Source: Mucilaginibacter oryzae (GTDB lineage: Bacteria; Bacteroidota; Bacteroidia; Sphingobacteriales; Sphingobacteriaceae). From it: a stretch of DNA of 64,000 nucleotides. Below the pieces are notes generated by a model that worked only from the letters and a program-made list of their open reading frames with translations, had not been told where the DNA came from and made no database searches. Numbering within the stretch: the stretch's first letter is position 1; each line of letters opens with the position of its first letter. The position numbers and the translations under genes were made by a program. Shown here piece by piece: positions 1 to 7,733 of this stretch. The stretch spans positions 124,001-188,000 of the forward strand of contig NZ_QGHA01000001.1 of the NCBI RefSeq assembly GCF_003148845.1. The letters run 5' to 3'.

Positions 1-162
1 CAGATTTTTGATCCGTTTTTCACCACTAAAGAAATGGGTAAGGGTACCGGTATGGGGTTGGAAGTGGTGCACCGCATTGTAAAACAACACCGCGGATCGA
101 TCAAGGTAAAATCAAGGCCCGGGCAAACCGAGTTTATAGTTTGTTTCCCGATAAACGGATAA
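1..162 (+). CDS. Sensor histidine kinase, C-terminal end (5' truncated by window edge)
   Basis: Only the last 53 codons are present. They read through IFDPFFTTK and [11 protein letters not shown] to [14 protein letters not shown], which are the F box, G2 box and final strand of a HATPase_c ATP-binding domain, so this is the end of a two-component sensor kinase. The protein stops almost directly after the ATPase fold, with no receiver domain behind it. A response regulator gene starts about 50 nt later on the same strand, so kinase and regulator are probably a cognate pair. What the kinase senses cannot be seen, because its input domain is outside the window. Confidence 0.9.
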   Translation, partial: QIFDPFFTTKEMGKGTGMGLEVVHRIVKQHRGSIKVKSRPGQTEFIVCFPING

Positions 163-212
163 TGAGCCGTTATTACCAAAAATATTAGTTAATTTGCCTG
201 CATATTTACCCT

Positions 213-1874
213 ATGAGCCGCCCGATAATATTTTCAATAGATGATGACCCGCAGGTGCTGCGGTCCATAAGTCGCGATTTAAAAACACAGTATGGCAAAG
301 AATACAAAATACTGAGTACCACGTCGGCAAATGAAGCATTTGAAACCCTTGCCGAGCTAAAAAACAGTTCGGAAGTGGTTGCCCTGTTTTTATGCGATCA
401 GCGCATGCCCGAAATGGAGGGCGTTAAATTTTTAGAAAAGGCCAAAAAAGTATTTCCCGACGCAAAGCGCGTATTATTAACCGCCTATTCGGATACCGAT
501 GCAGCCATCAAGGCAATTAACGATGTACAGCTGGATTACTACCTGATGAAGCCCTGGAACCCTCCGGAGGAAAAACTTTACCCAGTAATAAACGATTTGC
601 TGGACGATTGGCACAGTCATTATATCCCCGAATTTGTTGGCATGAAACTGATAGGTTACCAGTTTTCGCCGCAATCGCACCTGATCAAAGATTTTTTGGC
701 TGGTAACCTCATACCTTACCGTTGGTTTGATATCGAAAAAAACATTGATTCGGCCAATTTACTCACCATTAACAACCGCACTACGGATGATTTGCCAATG
801 GTGATATTTGAGGACGGCACCTGTTTAACCAAACCCACCATCCGCGATATTGCCGATAAAATAGGGAAAAACCCTACCGAACTGACCGATGTTTACGATG
901 TAGTTATTATCGGCGCCGGCCCGGCAGGTTTGGCTGCCGCGGTGTATGGATCATCCGAAGGCCTAAAAACCTTATTGATTGAACGCAAAGCGCCCGGCGG
1001 GCAGGCTGGCACAAGCTCACGTATTGAAAACTACCTGGGCTTCCCGGCAGGCTTGAGCGGGGCCGATTTAACGCGCCGCGCCATAAGCCAGGCCATGCGT
1101 TTAGGCGCCGAATTTTTATCGCCGCAATCGGTTAGCGATATCAGGCAAAAAGACGGTTATAAAACCATTATCCTGGATGACGGACCGGAGATCATCAGCC
1201 GTACTGTTGTAATTACCACCGGCGTTGATTATCGCAAGCTTGAAGTAAAGGGCGTTGAAAATTATACCGGCGCGGGCATTTATTATGGCGCCGCCACAAC
1301 CGAGGCTTCAGCATGCACAGGTAAAGAGGTATATGTGATAGGCGGCGGCAACTCGGCCGGGCAGGCAGCTATGTACCTTTCAAAATTTGCTAAAAACGTA
1401 CATATTATTATCCGCAGGGATGATTTAACGTCTACCATGTCGGCATATCTGATTGCGCAAATTGCCGAAACACCCAACATTACGGTATTGCCCAATACCG
1501 AGGTTATTGAAGCAGATGGCTCGAATTGCCTCGAGAAAATAACCATCCAAAACTGCAAAACCGGAGAAACCGAGCTAAGGGTTGCAAGCGCCCTGTATAT
1601 ATTTATAGGTGCCAAGCCTTATACCGACTGGATAAAACTTGATATTATTAAGAACGCCAAGGATTTTATTGAAACTGGCCGCGAGCTGCGCAGCTACGAA
1701 AATTTCAACAAAGTATGGAAGCTTAAACGCGACCCGTTTTTATTGGAAACCAGCTGCCCCGGCATATTTGCAGCCGGCGATGTGCGCGCCGGAGCCATGA
1801 ACCGTGTTGCATCGGCAGTAGGAGAAGGATCGATGGCGATAAGTTTTGTACATAAATACCTGGCAGAAATTTAA
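213..1874 (+). CDS. Response regulator fused to a thioredoxin-reductase-like FAD oxidoreductase without redox cysteine pair
   Basis: This 553-residue protein has three parts. Residues 1-130 are a receiver domain with the acidic cluster D10-D12, phospho-acceptor D62 (in LCDQRMP), T90 and K113. Residues about 140-225 look like a thioredoxin/glutaredoxin-type fold, but the usual CxxC position reads FSPQSH. Residues 229-553 are a TrxR-type flavoprotein: FAD motif VVIIGAGPAGLAA, NAD(P)H motif VYVIGGGNSAG near 373, and closing FAD motif IFAAGDVRAGAMNRV. Where thioredoxin reductases carry CATC, this one reads YYGAATTEASAC, so there is no CxxC. Phosphorylation may switch a flavin-dependent reductase that uses a non-disulfide acceptor (inference). 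It is followed after 8 nt by a UBP-type zinc finger gene, suggesting an operon with the kinase upstream. Confidence 0.92.
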   Translation: MSRPIIFSIDDDPQVLRSISRDLKTQYGKEYKILSTTSANEAFETLAELKNSSEVVALFLCDQRMPEMEGVKFLEKAKKVFPDAKRVLLTAYSDTDAAIKAINDVQLDYYLMKPWNPPEEKLYPVINDLLDDWHSHYIPEFVGMKLIGYQFSPQSHLIKDFLAGNLIPYRWFDIEKNIDSANLLTINNRTTDDLPMVIFEDGTCLTKPTIRDIADKIGKNPTELTDVYDVVIIGAGPAGLAAAVYGSSEGLKTLLIERKAPGGQAGTSSRIENYLGFPAGLSGADLTRRAISQAMRLGAEFLSPQSVSDIRQKDGYKTIILDDGPEIISRTVVITTGVDYRKLEVKGVENYTGAGIYYGAATTEASACTGKEVYVIGGGNSAGQAAMYLSKFAKNVHIIIRRDDLTSTMSAYLIAQIAETPNITVLPNTEVIEADGSNCLEKITIQNCKTGETELRVASALYIFIGAKPYTDWIKLDIIKNAKDFIETGRELRSYENFNKVWKLKRDPFLLETSCPGIFAAGDVRAGAMNRVASAVGEGSMAISFVHKYLAEI

Positions 1875-1882
1875 AAATTACC

Positions 1883-2149
1883 ATGGAAGAAACCTGCGCT
1901 CACCTCGAAGCCATAGAAAATATTATTGAGCCAAAGGATTATGTTTGCGAAGAGTGTATAAAGCATCACAGTAGCTGGGTTCACCTGCGTACCTGCCAAA
2001 CCTGTGGGGTTACACTTTGCTGCGACAGCTCTCCTAATACACACATGACCAGGCACTTTCACGCCACCGGCCACCCGGTAGTGATCTCGGCCGAACCCGG
2101 CGAGCGCTGGCTGTGGTGCTATGTGGATGAAGCGGTGAAAGGATATTAG
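1883..2149 (+). CDS. UBP-type (ubiquitin-hydrolase-like) zinc finger protein
   Basis: This 88-residue protein is nearly all one zf-UBP domain. The likely zinc ligands are C5 and H7, C22/C25 (CEEC), C38/C41 (CQTC), C46, H54, H58 and H64, followed by the typical GERWLWCYVDE ending. In eukaryotes this fold binds the free C-terminal Gly-Gly of ubiquitin. Bacteria lack ubiquitin, so the ligand here is unknown. It starts 8 nt after the response-regulator/flavoprotein stop codon, which makes co-transcription and joint function likely. It has no signal peptide or membrane segment. The family assignment is firm from the Cys/His spacing; the function is open. Confidence 0.88.
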   Translation: MEETCAHLEAIENIIEPKDYVCEECIKHHSSWVHLRTCQTCGVTLCCDSSPNTHMTRHFHATGHPVVISAEPGERWLWCYVDEAVKGY

Positions 2150-2160
2150 TTTTTTGTTGT

Positions 2161-2234
2161 TAGTTCATAGTTGATGGTTCATAGCTGAAAGTAAGTTACC
2201 ATAGGTCTCCACCATGAACCATCAACTATGAACT
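2161..2234. repeat. Perfect 21-bp inverted repeat between convergent genes
   Basis: The arms at 2161-2181 and 2214-2234 are perfect reverse complements (core word GTTGATGGTTCAT) around a 32-nt spacer. The element fills the gap between the zinc finger gene (+) and DoxX (-). The same word recurs at 26776-26796 and twice at 26945-27008, so it belongs to a dispersed family. In RNA it would form a long hairpin from either direction and might end or protect both transcripts. Confidence 0.8.
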
Positions 2235-2237
2235 ACC

Positions 2238-2675
2238 TTAATTCTTAAATGCCAGGTATCTATCCAGCGACCACGGCCCGGACCCTAAAACAGTAAACAT
2301 CATCAATAACACAAGCGCGGCTACCGATGGCCAGGCCATGGCGTTGATGGGCTCCTGAAAAATACCGGTTAAGAATACGGCACCGGTTACAATCGGAATC
2401 TGGATGAGGCAGCCAAGGCGGGTTAAAATACCCATGGCTATCAGGATTCCTCCCACCATGTGCGCAAAGGCCACATAATAAACCAGCACCATCAGCATAT
2501 CAGGTGATACATCAATTACATGCTGATCGGTAATGATACCGCGCAGGTAGGATGTGTTTTCCATAAAGGCTATCCCTTTCGCCAATAAAAAGATGCCCAA
2601 AGCAACTCGAACAATATCCAACGCTTTAGGGTGATGCGTGTCGCCCCAATTTTCAATTTTATGAACCAGATTCAT
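2238..2675 (-). CDS. DoxX family membrane protein
   Basis: A 145-residue, four-helix membrane protein of the DoxX/SURF4-like family. Hydrophobic segments lie near residues 20-37, 60-82, 85-107 and 112-132. The first helix carries the family pattern ALDIVRVALGIFLLAKGIAF and the second the pattern AHMVGGILIAMGILTRLG. DoxX proteins sit in the inner membrane; roles in quinone- or thiol-linked oxidative stress complexes have been proposed, but no catalytic residue is apparent here. It stands alone on its strand; the next upstream gene ends about 195 nt away. Family identification is strong, the biochemical role is not. Confidence 0.85.
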   Translation of the reverse strand: MNLVHKIENWGDTHHPKALDIVRVALGIFLLAKGIAFMENTSYLRGIITDQHVIDVSPDMLMVLVYYVAFAHMVGGILIAMGILTRLGCLIQIPIVTGAVFLTGIFQEPINAMAWPSVAALVLLMMFTVLGSGPWSLDRYLAFKN

Positions 2676-2869
2676 AAAGCCCTCCTTTAGTTTAAAATTG
2701 GTTAAAAAGCACCCGCGGGGCTTGCTGAGATCAAGGCGGCCGGGCTGCTGATTACTAATTTAGTAACAAGTTTGTTATAAAACAAGTTTCAAGGCTGCAA
2801 CATTAAAGTTCCTTTAGCTTACGCCGATTTATGCTTCAGCGTTAACGTACATCCTGCTGCTGATGATAA

Positions 2870-3850
2870 TTACAGATCGTGCCCGGCAAGCCATCCCCTT
2901 AGTTTATTCAAATCGGTTTTTACAGCAGTTGCAAATGCTTCTCGGCTAATGCTTAGTTTACGCGCCCCATCCTCGGCCCCGCCTAAGGGATATTCGCAAT
3001 GCAAGCTTAGCGGGCAGCTGATGTGATACTGTTTCAGCAGGGTAAAATATCTCTCAAAGTCAACCATACCTTCCCCCAACGGTACGCTTTTCACCTGCCA
3101 TTTGCCGTCTTTTTTATCCCAGCAAAAATCCTTCAGGTTAATGGTTTTGATAAATGCTTTAAGCAGATCGAGCGTAACGGGCCATGTGTCGGCACCTTCG
3201 GTTGTGGCGTGGCGCACATCATACTGGCAACCGATAAAACCGGGATCGAGCCCATCCAGACCAAGCCATAAATCCCATTGCGAGGCGCCGAATAAATCGC
3301 CCGAATGGTTTTGGTAGCTGCCATGGATGCCGTATTTTTTATTAATGGTTGCCAGGTCCGAAAACTGTTTATTAATGGCTTTGATATTTGCCTGTACGCT
3401 TATCGTCTTATCGTAATTAAACCAGGCAGTGCGGTAATATTTGATACCCAGCGCCGATGCCGCTTTTAAAATCGGTTCCGTATCTTTTTCGTGGGCTGTT
3501 TTAATATTCGTTACTATGGAATATACTTTCAGGCCTGCCTTCTCAATTGCTTCAACAGCTTTAGGCAAATCATCGGTAACACGCGCAGGCGCAACATGCC
3601 CGTCGGGCCGTACGGTGAGATCAACACCGTCGAACCCCAATTCGGCAGCAAGCGCTGCCATATCATCATAGTTAAGCCAATGCAGGTGTTTGGAGAAAAT
3701 ACTCACTTTTATTTTCTCCAAAGATTGCGGACTAAACCCTACAAGCTCTTCTTTTGGTAAAGATTTAGCCAACGCGCCAAAACCAAAAGGCAGGCCGACG
3801 GCTGCCAGAGCGGTTGCTGTAATAAATTTTTTACGGCTGATGTTTTCCAT
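2870..3850 (-). CDS. Sugar phosphate isomerase/epimerase-like TIM barrel protein, exported
   Basis: This 326-residue protein begins MENISRKKFITATALAAVG, an RK-containing Tat-like n-region followed by a hydrophobic stretch, so it is probably exported folded. The mature part is an AP-endonuclease-2/xylose-isomerase-like TIM barrel. Acidic and His residues typical of the metal site appear in FDGVDLTVRPDGHV, GSYQNHSGDLFG, CQYDVRHATTEG, INLKDFCW and LHCEYPLGG. Such proteins in Bacteroidota are annotated as sugar isomerases or inositol/oxo-sugar catabolic enzymes, but the substrate cannot be read from sequence. It has no obvious operon partner. Confidence 0.85.
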   Translation of the reverse strand: MENISRKKFITATALAAVGLPFGFGALAKSLPKEELVGFSPQSLEKIKVSIFSKHLHWLNYDDMAALAAELGFDGVDLTVRPDGHVAPARVTDDLPKAVEAIEKAGLKVYSIVTNIKTAHEKDTEPILKAASALGIKYYRTAWFNYDKTISVQANIKAINKQFSDLATINKKYGIHGSYQNHSGDLFGASQWDLWLGLDGLDPGFIGCQYDVRHATTEGADTWPVTLDLLKAFIKTINLKDFCWDKKDGKWQVKSVPLGEGMVDFERYFTLLKQYHISCPLSLHCEYPLGGAEDGARKLSISREAFATAVKTDLNKLRGWLAGHDL

Positions 3851-3936
3851 AAGGCACTAACAATGTTAGTGCAATATCCCACTTTAGCTGCGATTATTTG
3901 TGGTTATACTCAATTAGAGCATCTTTTAATTGTTGA

Positions 3937-4425
3937 TCAATCCAGTCCGAGGTATTCTTTCTGGTGTACCTCGACAGAGCCTGAAATATTATCGTGGTTG
4001 AGAAAGATAACAATGTGAAAGAAATCGTTATCGAAAAAGAAAATATCATTTTTGGCATCCGAGCCATGCAACTTCATAATAAGGCCCAGGTGTTTGGCTT
4101 GCGCTATCAGGTTCAGGATATGCTGCGATGTAACAGTGGTGTAAGTAACCGTACGTAAAATGCCCCCGTTGGGTAGCCTATCGCCCATGCCTATAACTAT
4201 AGTCTCCTCCTTGTTGTCCTCCCCTATCTTATTAAGGTGCTCGATAGTATGGCCATCAACCTCCTGAAGATACTGTCGCTTAAATTTTTTGCCTGCTGTA
4301 AGATAGTTGTGCGCTTCGGCGTTCGACAGGTTAGCTACATTGGCCAGATCATTAATGGTTACACTTTGAGCAAATATCCTGGTGCCGCAAAAAATCAATA
4401 AGGTAATTAAGAAGGATCTTTTCAT
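3937..4425 (-). CDS. Secreted hypothetical protein
   Basis: I do not recognise this family. I start it at the ATG at 4425, because from there the protein begins MKRSFLITLLIFCGTRIFAQ, a clear signal peptide with cleavage after AQ; an upstream in-frame ATG would add 35 residues of unlikely sequence. The mature part is about 140 residues, mixed alpha/beta, with a conserved-looking block NLSNAEAHNYLTAGKKFKRQ and no cysteines. Periplasmic or outer-membrane-associated location is likely. It is monocistronic, with about 975 bp of non-coding sequence upstream. Confidence 0.7.
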   Translation of the reverse strand: MKRSFLITLLIFCGTRIFAQSVTINDLANVANLSNAEAHNYLTAGKKFKRQYLQEVDGHTIEHLNKIGEDNKEETIVIGMGDRLPNGGILRTVTYTTVTSQHILNLIAQAKHLGLIMKLHGSDAKNDIFFFDNDFFHIVIFLNHDNISGSVEVHQKEYLGLD

Positions 4426-5400
4426 TTTGTAGTAACCAAAGATAATTTTTTGTTCATCATTTAATAGTCGCTGCGGCAATGGTCCGTTATGCGCGTTTAA
4501 AAACGTAAAAGTGTGTACCAAGTTCCACAATAATGAAAAACTATTGCCCGAATATACTCACCCTCCCGTCGTCTATCATGCAGTTTCCACTAACCACGCC
4601 TATCAAAAGCATCATCCTGTTAAACCAGGCTGTATCACGCAGCTTATTTTCATCAAAGGTAATGCCATCAGATCTTCGCCAACTATTGATTTTGCGGCTA
4701 ACTCCGCTTTAAAAGTGCGGAAACGTTTGGCAGATCAGTAAGGATAAAGCAAAGTCTATACTTTTTTTGATGTGCGAAAAGCACCGGTTAGTCCGCTGTT
4801 ACAGCAACCGATATTGCGAGCGGCAAGGACACAAAAATTTCCTTTCGGTTAATTTCAAGGTTAAAATAAAAAACAGAAAGAAATATTAAACTAATAAACA
4901 AAACAAGAATGCGGTAACAGTAATTTTACCAAATAAATTTTCTATCAAGTGGACACAAAAACGGTCTTTTTTAAAGATTTTGAAGTAAATTCGCCAAATA
5001 ATTCACAATAATTACAGGTTACCTCCGTTTTCATTTCAATATTTATAATCGGGGATTTTCAAGGTAATTATTTATACTATTCCGCTAAAAAGGTATAGTA
5101 AACACAACAATGAAGTTCGGGCACGGCGCACGTCGGCTTATGAATAAAGAACTTGGGTATACATTTAATATGATATCTGAGATTTAGTTGATTCAATATC
5201 ATTTGAGACGTGATATTGTGTGCGTTCCGGGGTGAGATACGGAACGCATTTTTTTAAACCGGTATTTCTCGCACTTTATTTACCACCCATCATTTTTTCA
5301 CGCTATTGAGCCGCTTTGCCTGTATGCATGATTTTGAGTTGATAAAAAGGCGATAACGCCATGACCAGTATCAGATGAATGAGGCCCGACAACTAACCTC
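4426..5400. other. Long intergenic region with one strong terminator
   Basis: No convincing protein gene is present. Open frames at 4511-4741 and 4534-4713 resemble no family and overlap each other. The sequence is AT-rich between about 4740 and 5100. A short open frame (ATG at 5110, stop ending 5187, 25 codons) lies directly before a strong rho-independent terminator at 5221-5255. With no larger gene on the plus strand to use that terminator, a small transcript ending there is the simplest reading. Confidence 0.5.
5221..5255 (+). terminator. Rho-independent terminator, orphan
   Basis: TGCGTTCCG at 5221-5229 pairs perfectly with CGGAACGCA at 5240-5248, followed by seven Ts. There is no recognised plus-strand gene upstream, so it implies an unannotated short RNA or small-peptide mRNA. 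Confidence 0.8.
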
Positions 5401-6507
5401 CTAATGGGTAACAACAGATGGCCATTGGCTCCGGTAGGTTGCCATCACCAGCAAAACCATCCGGTTGTAGGTTTCAAGGCCCCGGGGTTGATTATTGGCC
5501 TTTAAAAAATTATCGTAAAAAATACTGCTTATAGCGCCGAGTTTGTTTTGGTAGTTACGCCAATAATCGCGCTCAGTTTTATAATCGGCGCGAACCTCTT
5601 TACTCAGTGTTGCTTTAAGTTCTTTATAGGCCATGGTGTCCCGGCCGGCCAGTGAGTACATAAATTCCTGTACAGCGAGGTGATAAGCCGAATAACGCAA
5701 CAACCTGTCATGCGAGTGGGTGGCGATAACGAAGCCTGCAAAATCGGCCTCGTCTTCAGTACCATACCCCATCTGGTGTGACATTTCATGGCAAACCACA
5801 AAGGGGCGGTTAAAAACCGGCATCTGGTAGTTTACCTGCGCTTCGGATGTAAACGGGTTGTAATAGCCGGATGTGCCTATGTAATTAAGCAGGCATGTTA
5901 GCATAGACGGCTTGATATCCGGATCATAAGCCCTGAAACTTGCAGAATCTTTACTGAGCGAACGAACGGCATGCCGGGCTGTATTGTATATAGAAGTGTT
6001 ATTCTGTGCAAGATCGGCGGGAGTTAAACGGCGGCGGGTAAGGTTAACGCTGTCTACCAGGATGCGGGTTACGGCTTTCAGGTCGGCAGCGGTAAACGAA
6101 GTATCGCGCAGGTTAAGCCGTACCGAAGCCGGCTCCCTGAAATAATTCATCCCCCAAAACAAATAAAAAGCCAATACCGTACACTGCAGGCCTATGATTA
6201 AGCCCAAAACAAACCTGCCGGCGGCTGTAAACTGTTTTTTAAAAAGCAAGGTGATCAACCTTATAAAAGCGTAAATAAGGTAAAAAATAATTGCTATGTA
6301 CAATATATCACCCACGCTAAACGGGAAAATATTTAGCACAGGGTGAAAAACCCTGCAAACTATCATATAAAAACCATTGGCGTAATAACGTTCAACAGCA
6401 GCCGGATGCCCGGCCAGCAACATCAGCAAAAAAATAGCCAGGGCTAAAAGCGCTATCGCTATTATATATTTTATTACAGGCTTATTGTTGTTTTTATGGC
6501 GGCGCAT
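5401..6507 (-). CDS. DUF3810 family membrane protein with HExxH motif
   Basis: A 368-residue protein when started at the ATG at 6507; the longer frame begins with TTG at 6519. Three hydrophobic segments in the first 140 residues are followed by a soluble domain. Near residue 240 it has VCHEMSHQMG, an HExxH zinc-protease-type motif, and 6 residues later EDEADF, which could supply the third ligand, so it resembles a membrane-anchored gluzincin. This arrangement matches the DUF3810 family of Bacteroidota, whose function is not established. It has no operon partner: the next genes are more than 100 nt away on both sides. Confidence 0.82.
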   Translation of the reverse strand: MRRHKNNNKPVIKYIIAIALLALAIFLLMLLAGHPAAVERYYANGFYMIVCRVFHPVLNIFPFSVGDILYIAIIFYLIYAFIRLITLLFKKQFTAAGRFVLGLIIGLQCTVLAFYLFWGMNYFREPASVRLNLRDTSFTAADLKAVTRILVDSVNLTRRRLTPADLAQNNTSIYNTARHAVRSLSKDSASFRAYDPDIKPSMLTCLLNYIGTSGYYNPFTSEAQVNYQMPVFNRPFVVCHEMSHQMGYGTEDEADFAGFVIATHSHDRLLRYSAYHLAVQEFMYSLAGRDTMAYKELKATLSKEVRADYKTERDYWRNYQNKLGAISSIFYDNFLKANNQPRGLETYNRMVLLVMATYRSQWPSVVTH

Positions 6508-6606
6508 AGGTTGCAGCAAATATAATGCTTATACACCTTGGTTTGTATAATTACAGATGGGGCGCAATACGCATGCTTATGTTGTTCAGTCCCAAAAATC
6601 AGGTTA

Positions 6607-6631
6607 TAAAAAAGGCCCCGTTACCGGAGCC
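6607..6631 (-). terminator. Rho-independent terminator of the DUF2911 gene
   Basis: On the minus strand GGCTCCG pairs with CGGGGCC (one G-T) around a 4-nt loop, followed by a run of Ts (6607-6613 read as As on plus). It lies about 25 nt after the stop codon of the DUF2911 gene. Confidence 0.8.
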
Positions 6632-6656
6632 CCATTATTTTAATTGTAAGATGCTG

Positions 6657-7178
6657 TTATTTCACCGAAACAGGCACCACTATTTTATCCCAAAACATGC
6701 AGAAACTTTTTGAATCTACAGTGTAAACCAAACGCTCGTGCATAGGTGCGGCTTTGGTTTTTACCGTTACACGCAGGGCATCTTCTTTATCATCATATTT
6801 ATAAGCGCCCCATTGCCTGGCAACTTTATTAAAAATCACGGTCCATTTACCGTCTTCGGCCGGGATCAGGAAAAAGCCGTAAGTACCGGCGGCAAGTGGC
6901 TTCCCTTCAACTTTGATATCTTTAGTGGTAGTGAATGTGGTAGCTTCATTAGCGCCTGCACGCCAAACTTTTCCATAGGCTTCCAATCCGCCCCAAATTT
7001 TACGGCCCTTTACCGATGGGCTGCCATAATTAATGGTGATAGTTGAACCCGCGATGGTACCGCTCACGCTATCGCGCGGACTTGCGACAGGTTTTTTGTC
7101 CTGGCCAAAAGCGAAGCTCGATACTAATAAGGCAAACGCAAACAGGAATGCCGCCTTAAGCTGGAATGATTTTTTCAT
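6657..7178 (-). CDS. DUF2911 domain protein, secreted
   Basis: From the ATG at 7178 the protein begins MKKSFQLKAAFLFAFALLVS and is cut after FAFGQ, a typical signal peptide; an ATG four codons upstream (7190) is also possible. The rest fits DUF2911: SPRDSVSGTIAGSTITINYG, GRKIWGGLEAYGKVWRAGAN and PAEDGKWTVIFNK. DUF2911 proteins are common secreted proteins of Bacteroidota with no proven activity. It is monocistronic with its own terminator. Confidence 0.85.
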   Translation of the reverse strand: MKKSFQLKAAFLFAFALLVSSFAFGQDKKPVASPRDSVSGTIAGSTITINYGSPSVKGRKIWGGLEAYGKVWRAGANEATTFTTTKDIKVEGKPLAAGTYGFFLIPAEDGKWTVIFNKVARQWGAYKYDDKEDALRVTVKTKAAPMHERLVYTVDSKSFCMFWDKIVVPVSVK

Positions 7179-7414
7179 AAGATTTCTCATAATTTAATTA
7201 CGATAAAGATAAGCCGAATTTTGTTTTAATAGCAACAATTACATCAAATCCCGCTTCCAGGTGATTTTGACATATAAAACACTTAAAATAAACAGTATAA
7301 ACTAAAACCAACCCTATGGTAAATTGTTAAAATATATAGAAAATTCACATTGCAGTTAGGAATACACCGGCGGGATTCATAGCCCAAAGGTTAAACAATT
7401 GTTGTGGTTTTTTT

Positions 7415-7442
7415 AACCCTGCCCATCGTGGCAGGGTTTTTT
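7415..7442 (+). terminator. Strong terminator without an obvious gene
   Basis: AACCCTGCC (7415-7423) pairs perfectly with GGCAGGGTT (7430-7438) with a 6-nt loop and then TTTT. It is preceded by a T-run on its other side, so it could act in both directions. On the plus strand nothing recognised precedes it; on the minus strand it is about 290 nt beyond the C1 peptidase stop. Confidence 0.7.
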
Positions 7443-7675
7443 ATTCCCTTATATCCTCTTAAAAAATTCTGGTAACTATGCTAAACAAACATAATTAAGG
7501 TAACAACATCCCGGTCTTCTGAAATTACTTTATTATCTATTGCGTTCGCCGCTCGGTCTGGTTCATCTCTTCCCAATACAATGTTTCAAGATAGATGCCG
7601 TTCTGAATGGCTACGCGGGCGCGTATTTTTTCCACACATCTGGTGCGAGGTACTAATAACGTCAACAGCATTCCT

Positions 7676-7708
7676 CCAAAAACTAAAAAGCGCCATTAAA
7701 TGACGCTT
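7676..7708 (-). terminator. Terminator of the C1 peptidase gene
   Basis: On the minus strand AAGCGTCA pairs with TGGCGCTT (one T-G) around a 5-nt loop, followed by TTTAGTTTTT. It lies 26 nt after the stop of the C1 peptidase gene. Confidence 0.75.
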
Positions 7709-7733
7709 TCCCAATATCTAAATTCTAAAACCT

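Larger units (their letters stand above)
7179..7733. other. Intergenic region with two terminators
   Basis: This 555-bp stretch holds no supported protein gene. It contains a plus-oriented terminator hairpin at 7415-7442 that no known gene explains, and the minus-strand terminator of the C1 peptidase gene at 7676-7708. The sequence between about 7300 and 7442 could encode a short RNA. Confidence 0.5.

Noticed and set aside
1283..1615. Minus-strand open frame inside the flavoprotein gene
   Set aside because: It is a shadow of the real coding frame, whose FAD and NAD(P)H motifs are intact.
1883..2149. zf-UBP gene taken as a sign of eukaryotic contamination
   Set aside because: It lies 8 nt downstream of a bacterial response-regulator fusion in the same orientation, and such domains are known in bacteria.
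4511..4741. Open frame of 76 codons in the long gap (and another at 4534-4713)
   Set aside because: The frames overlap each other, have unusual composition and show no recognised pattern or signal peptide; chance frames are likely.
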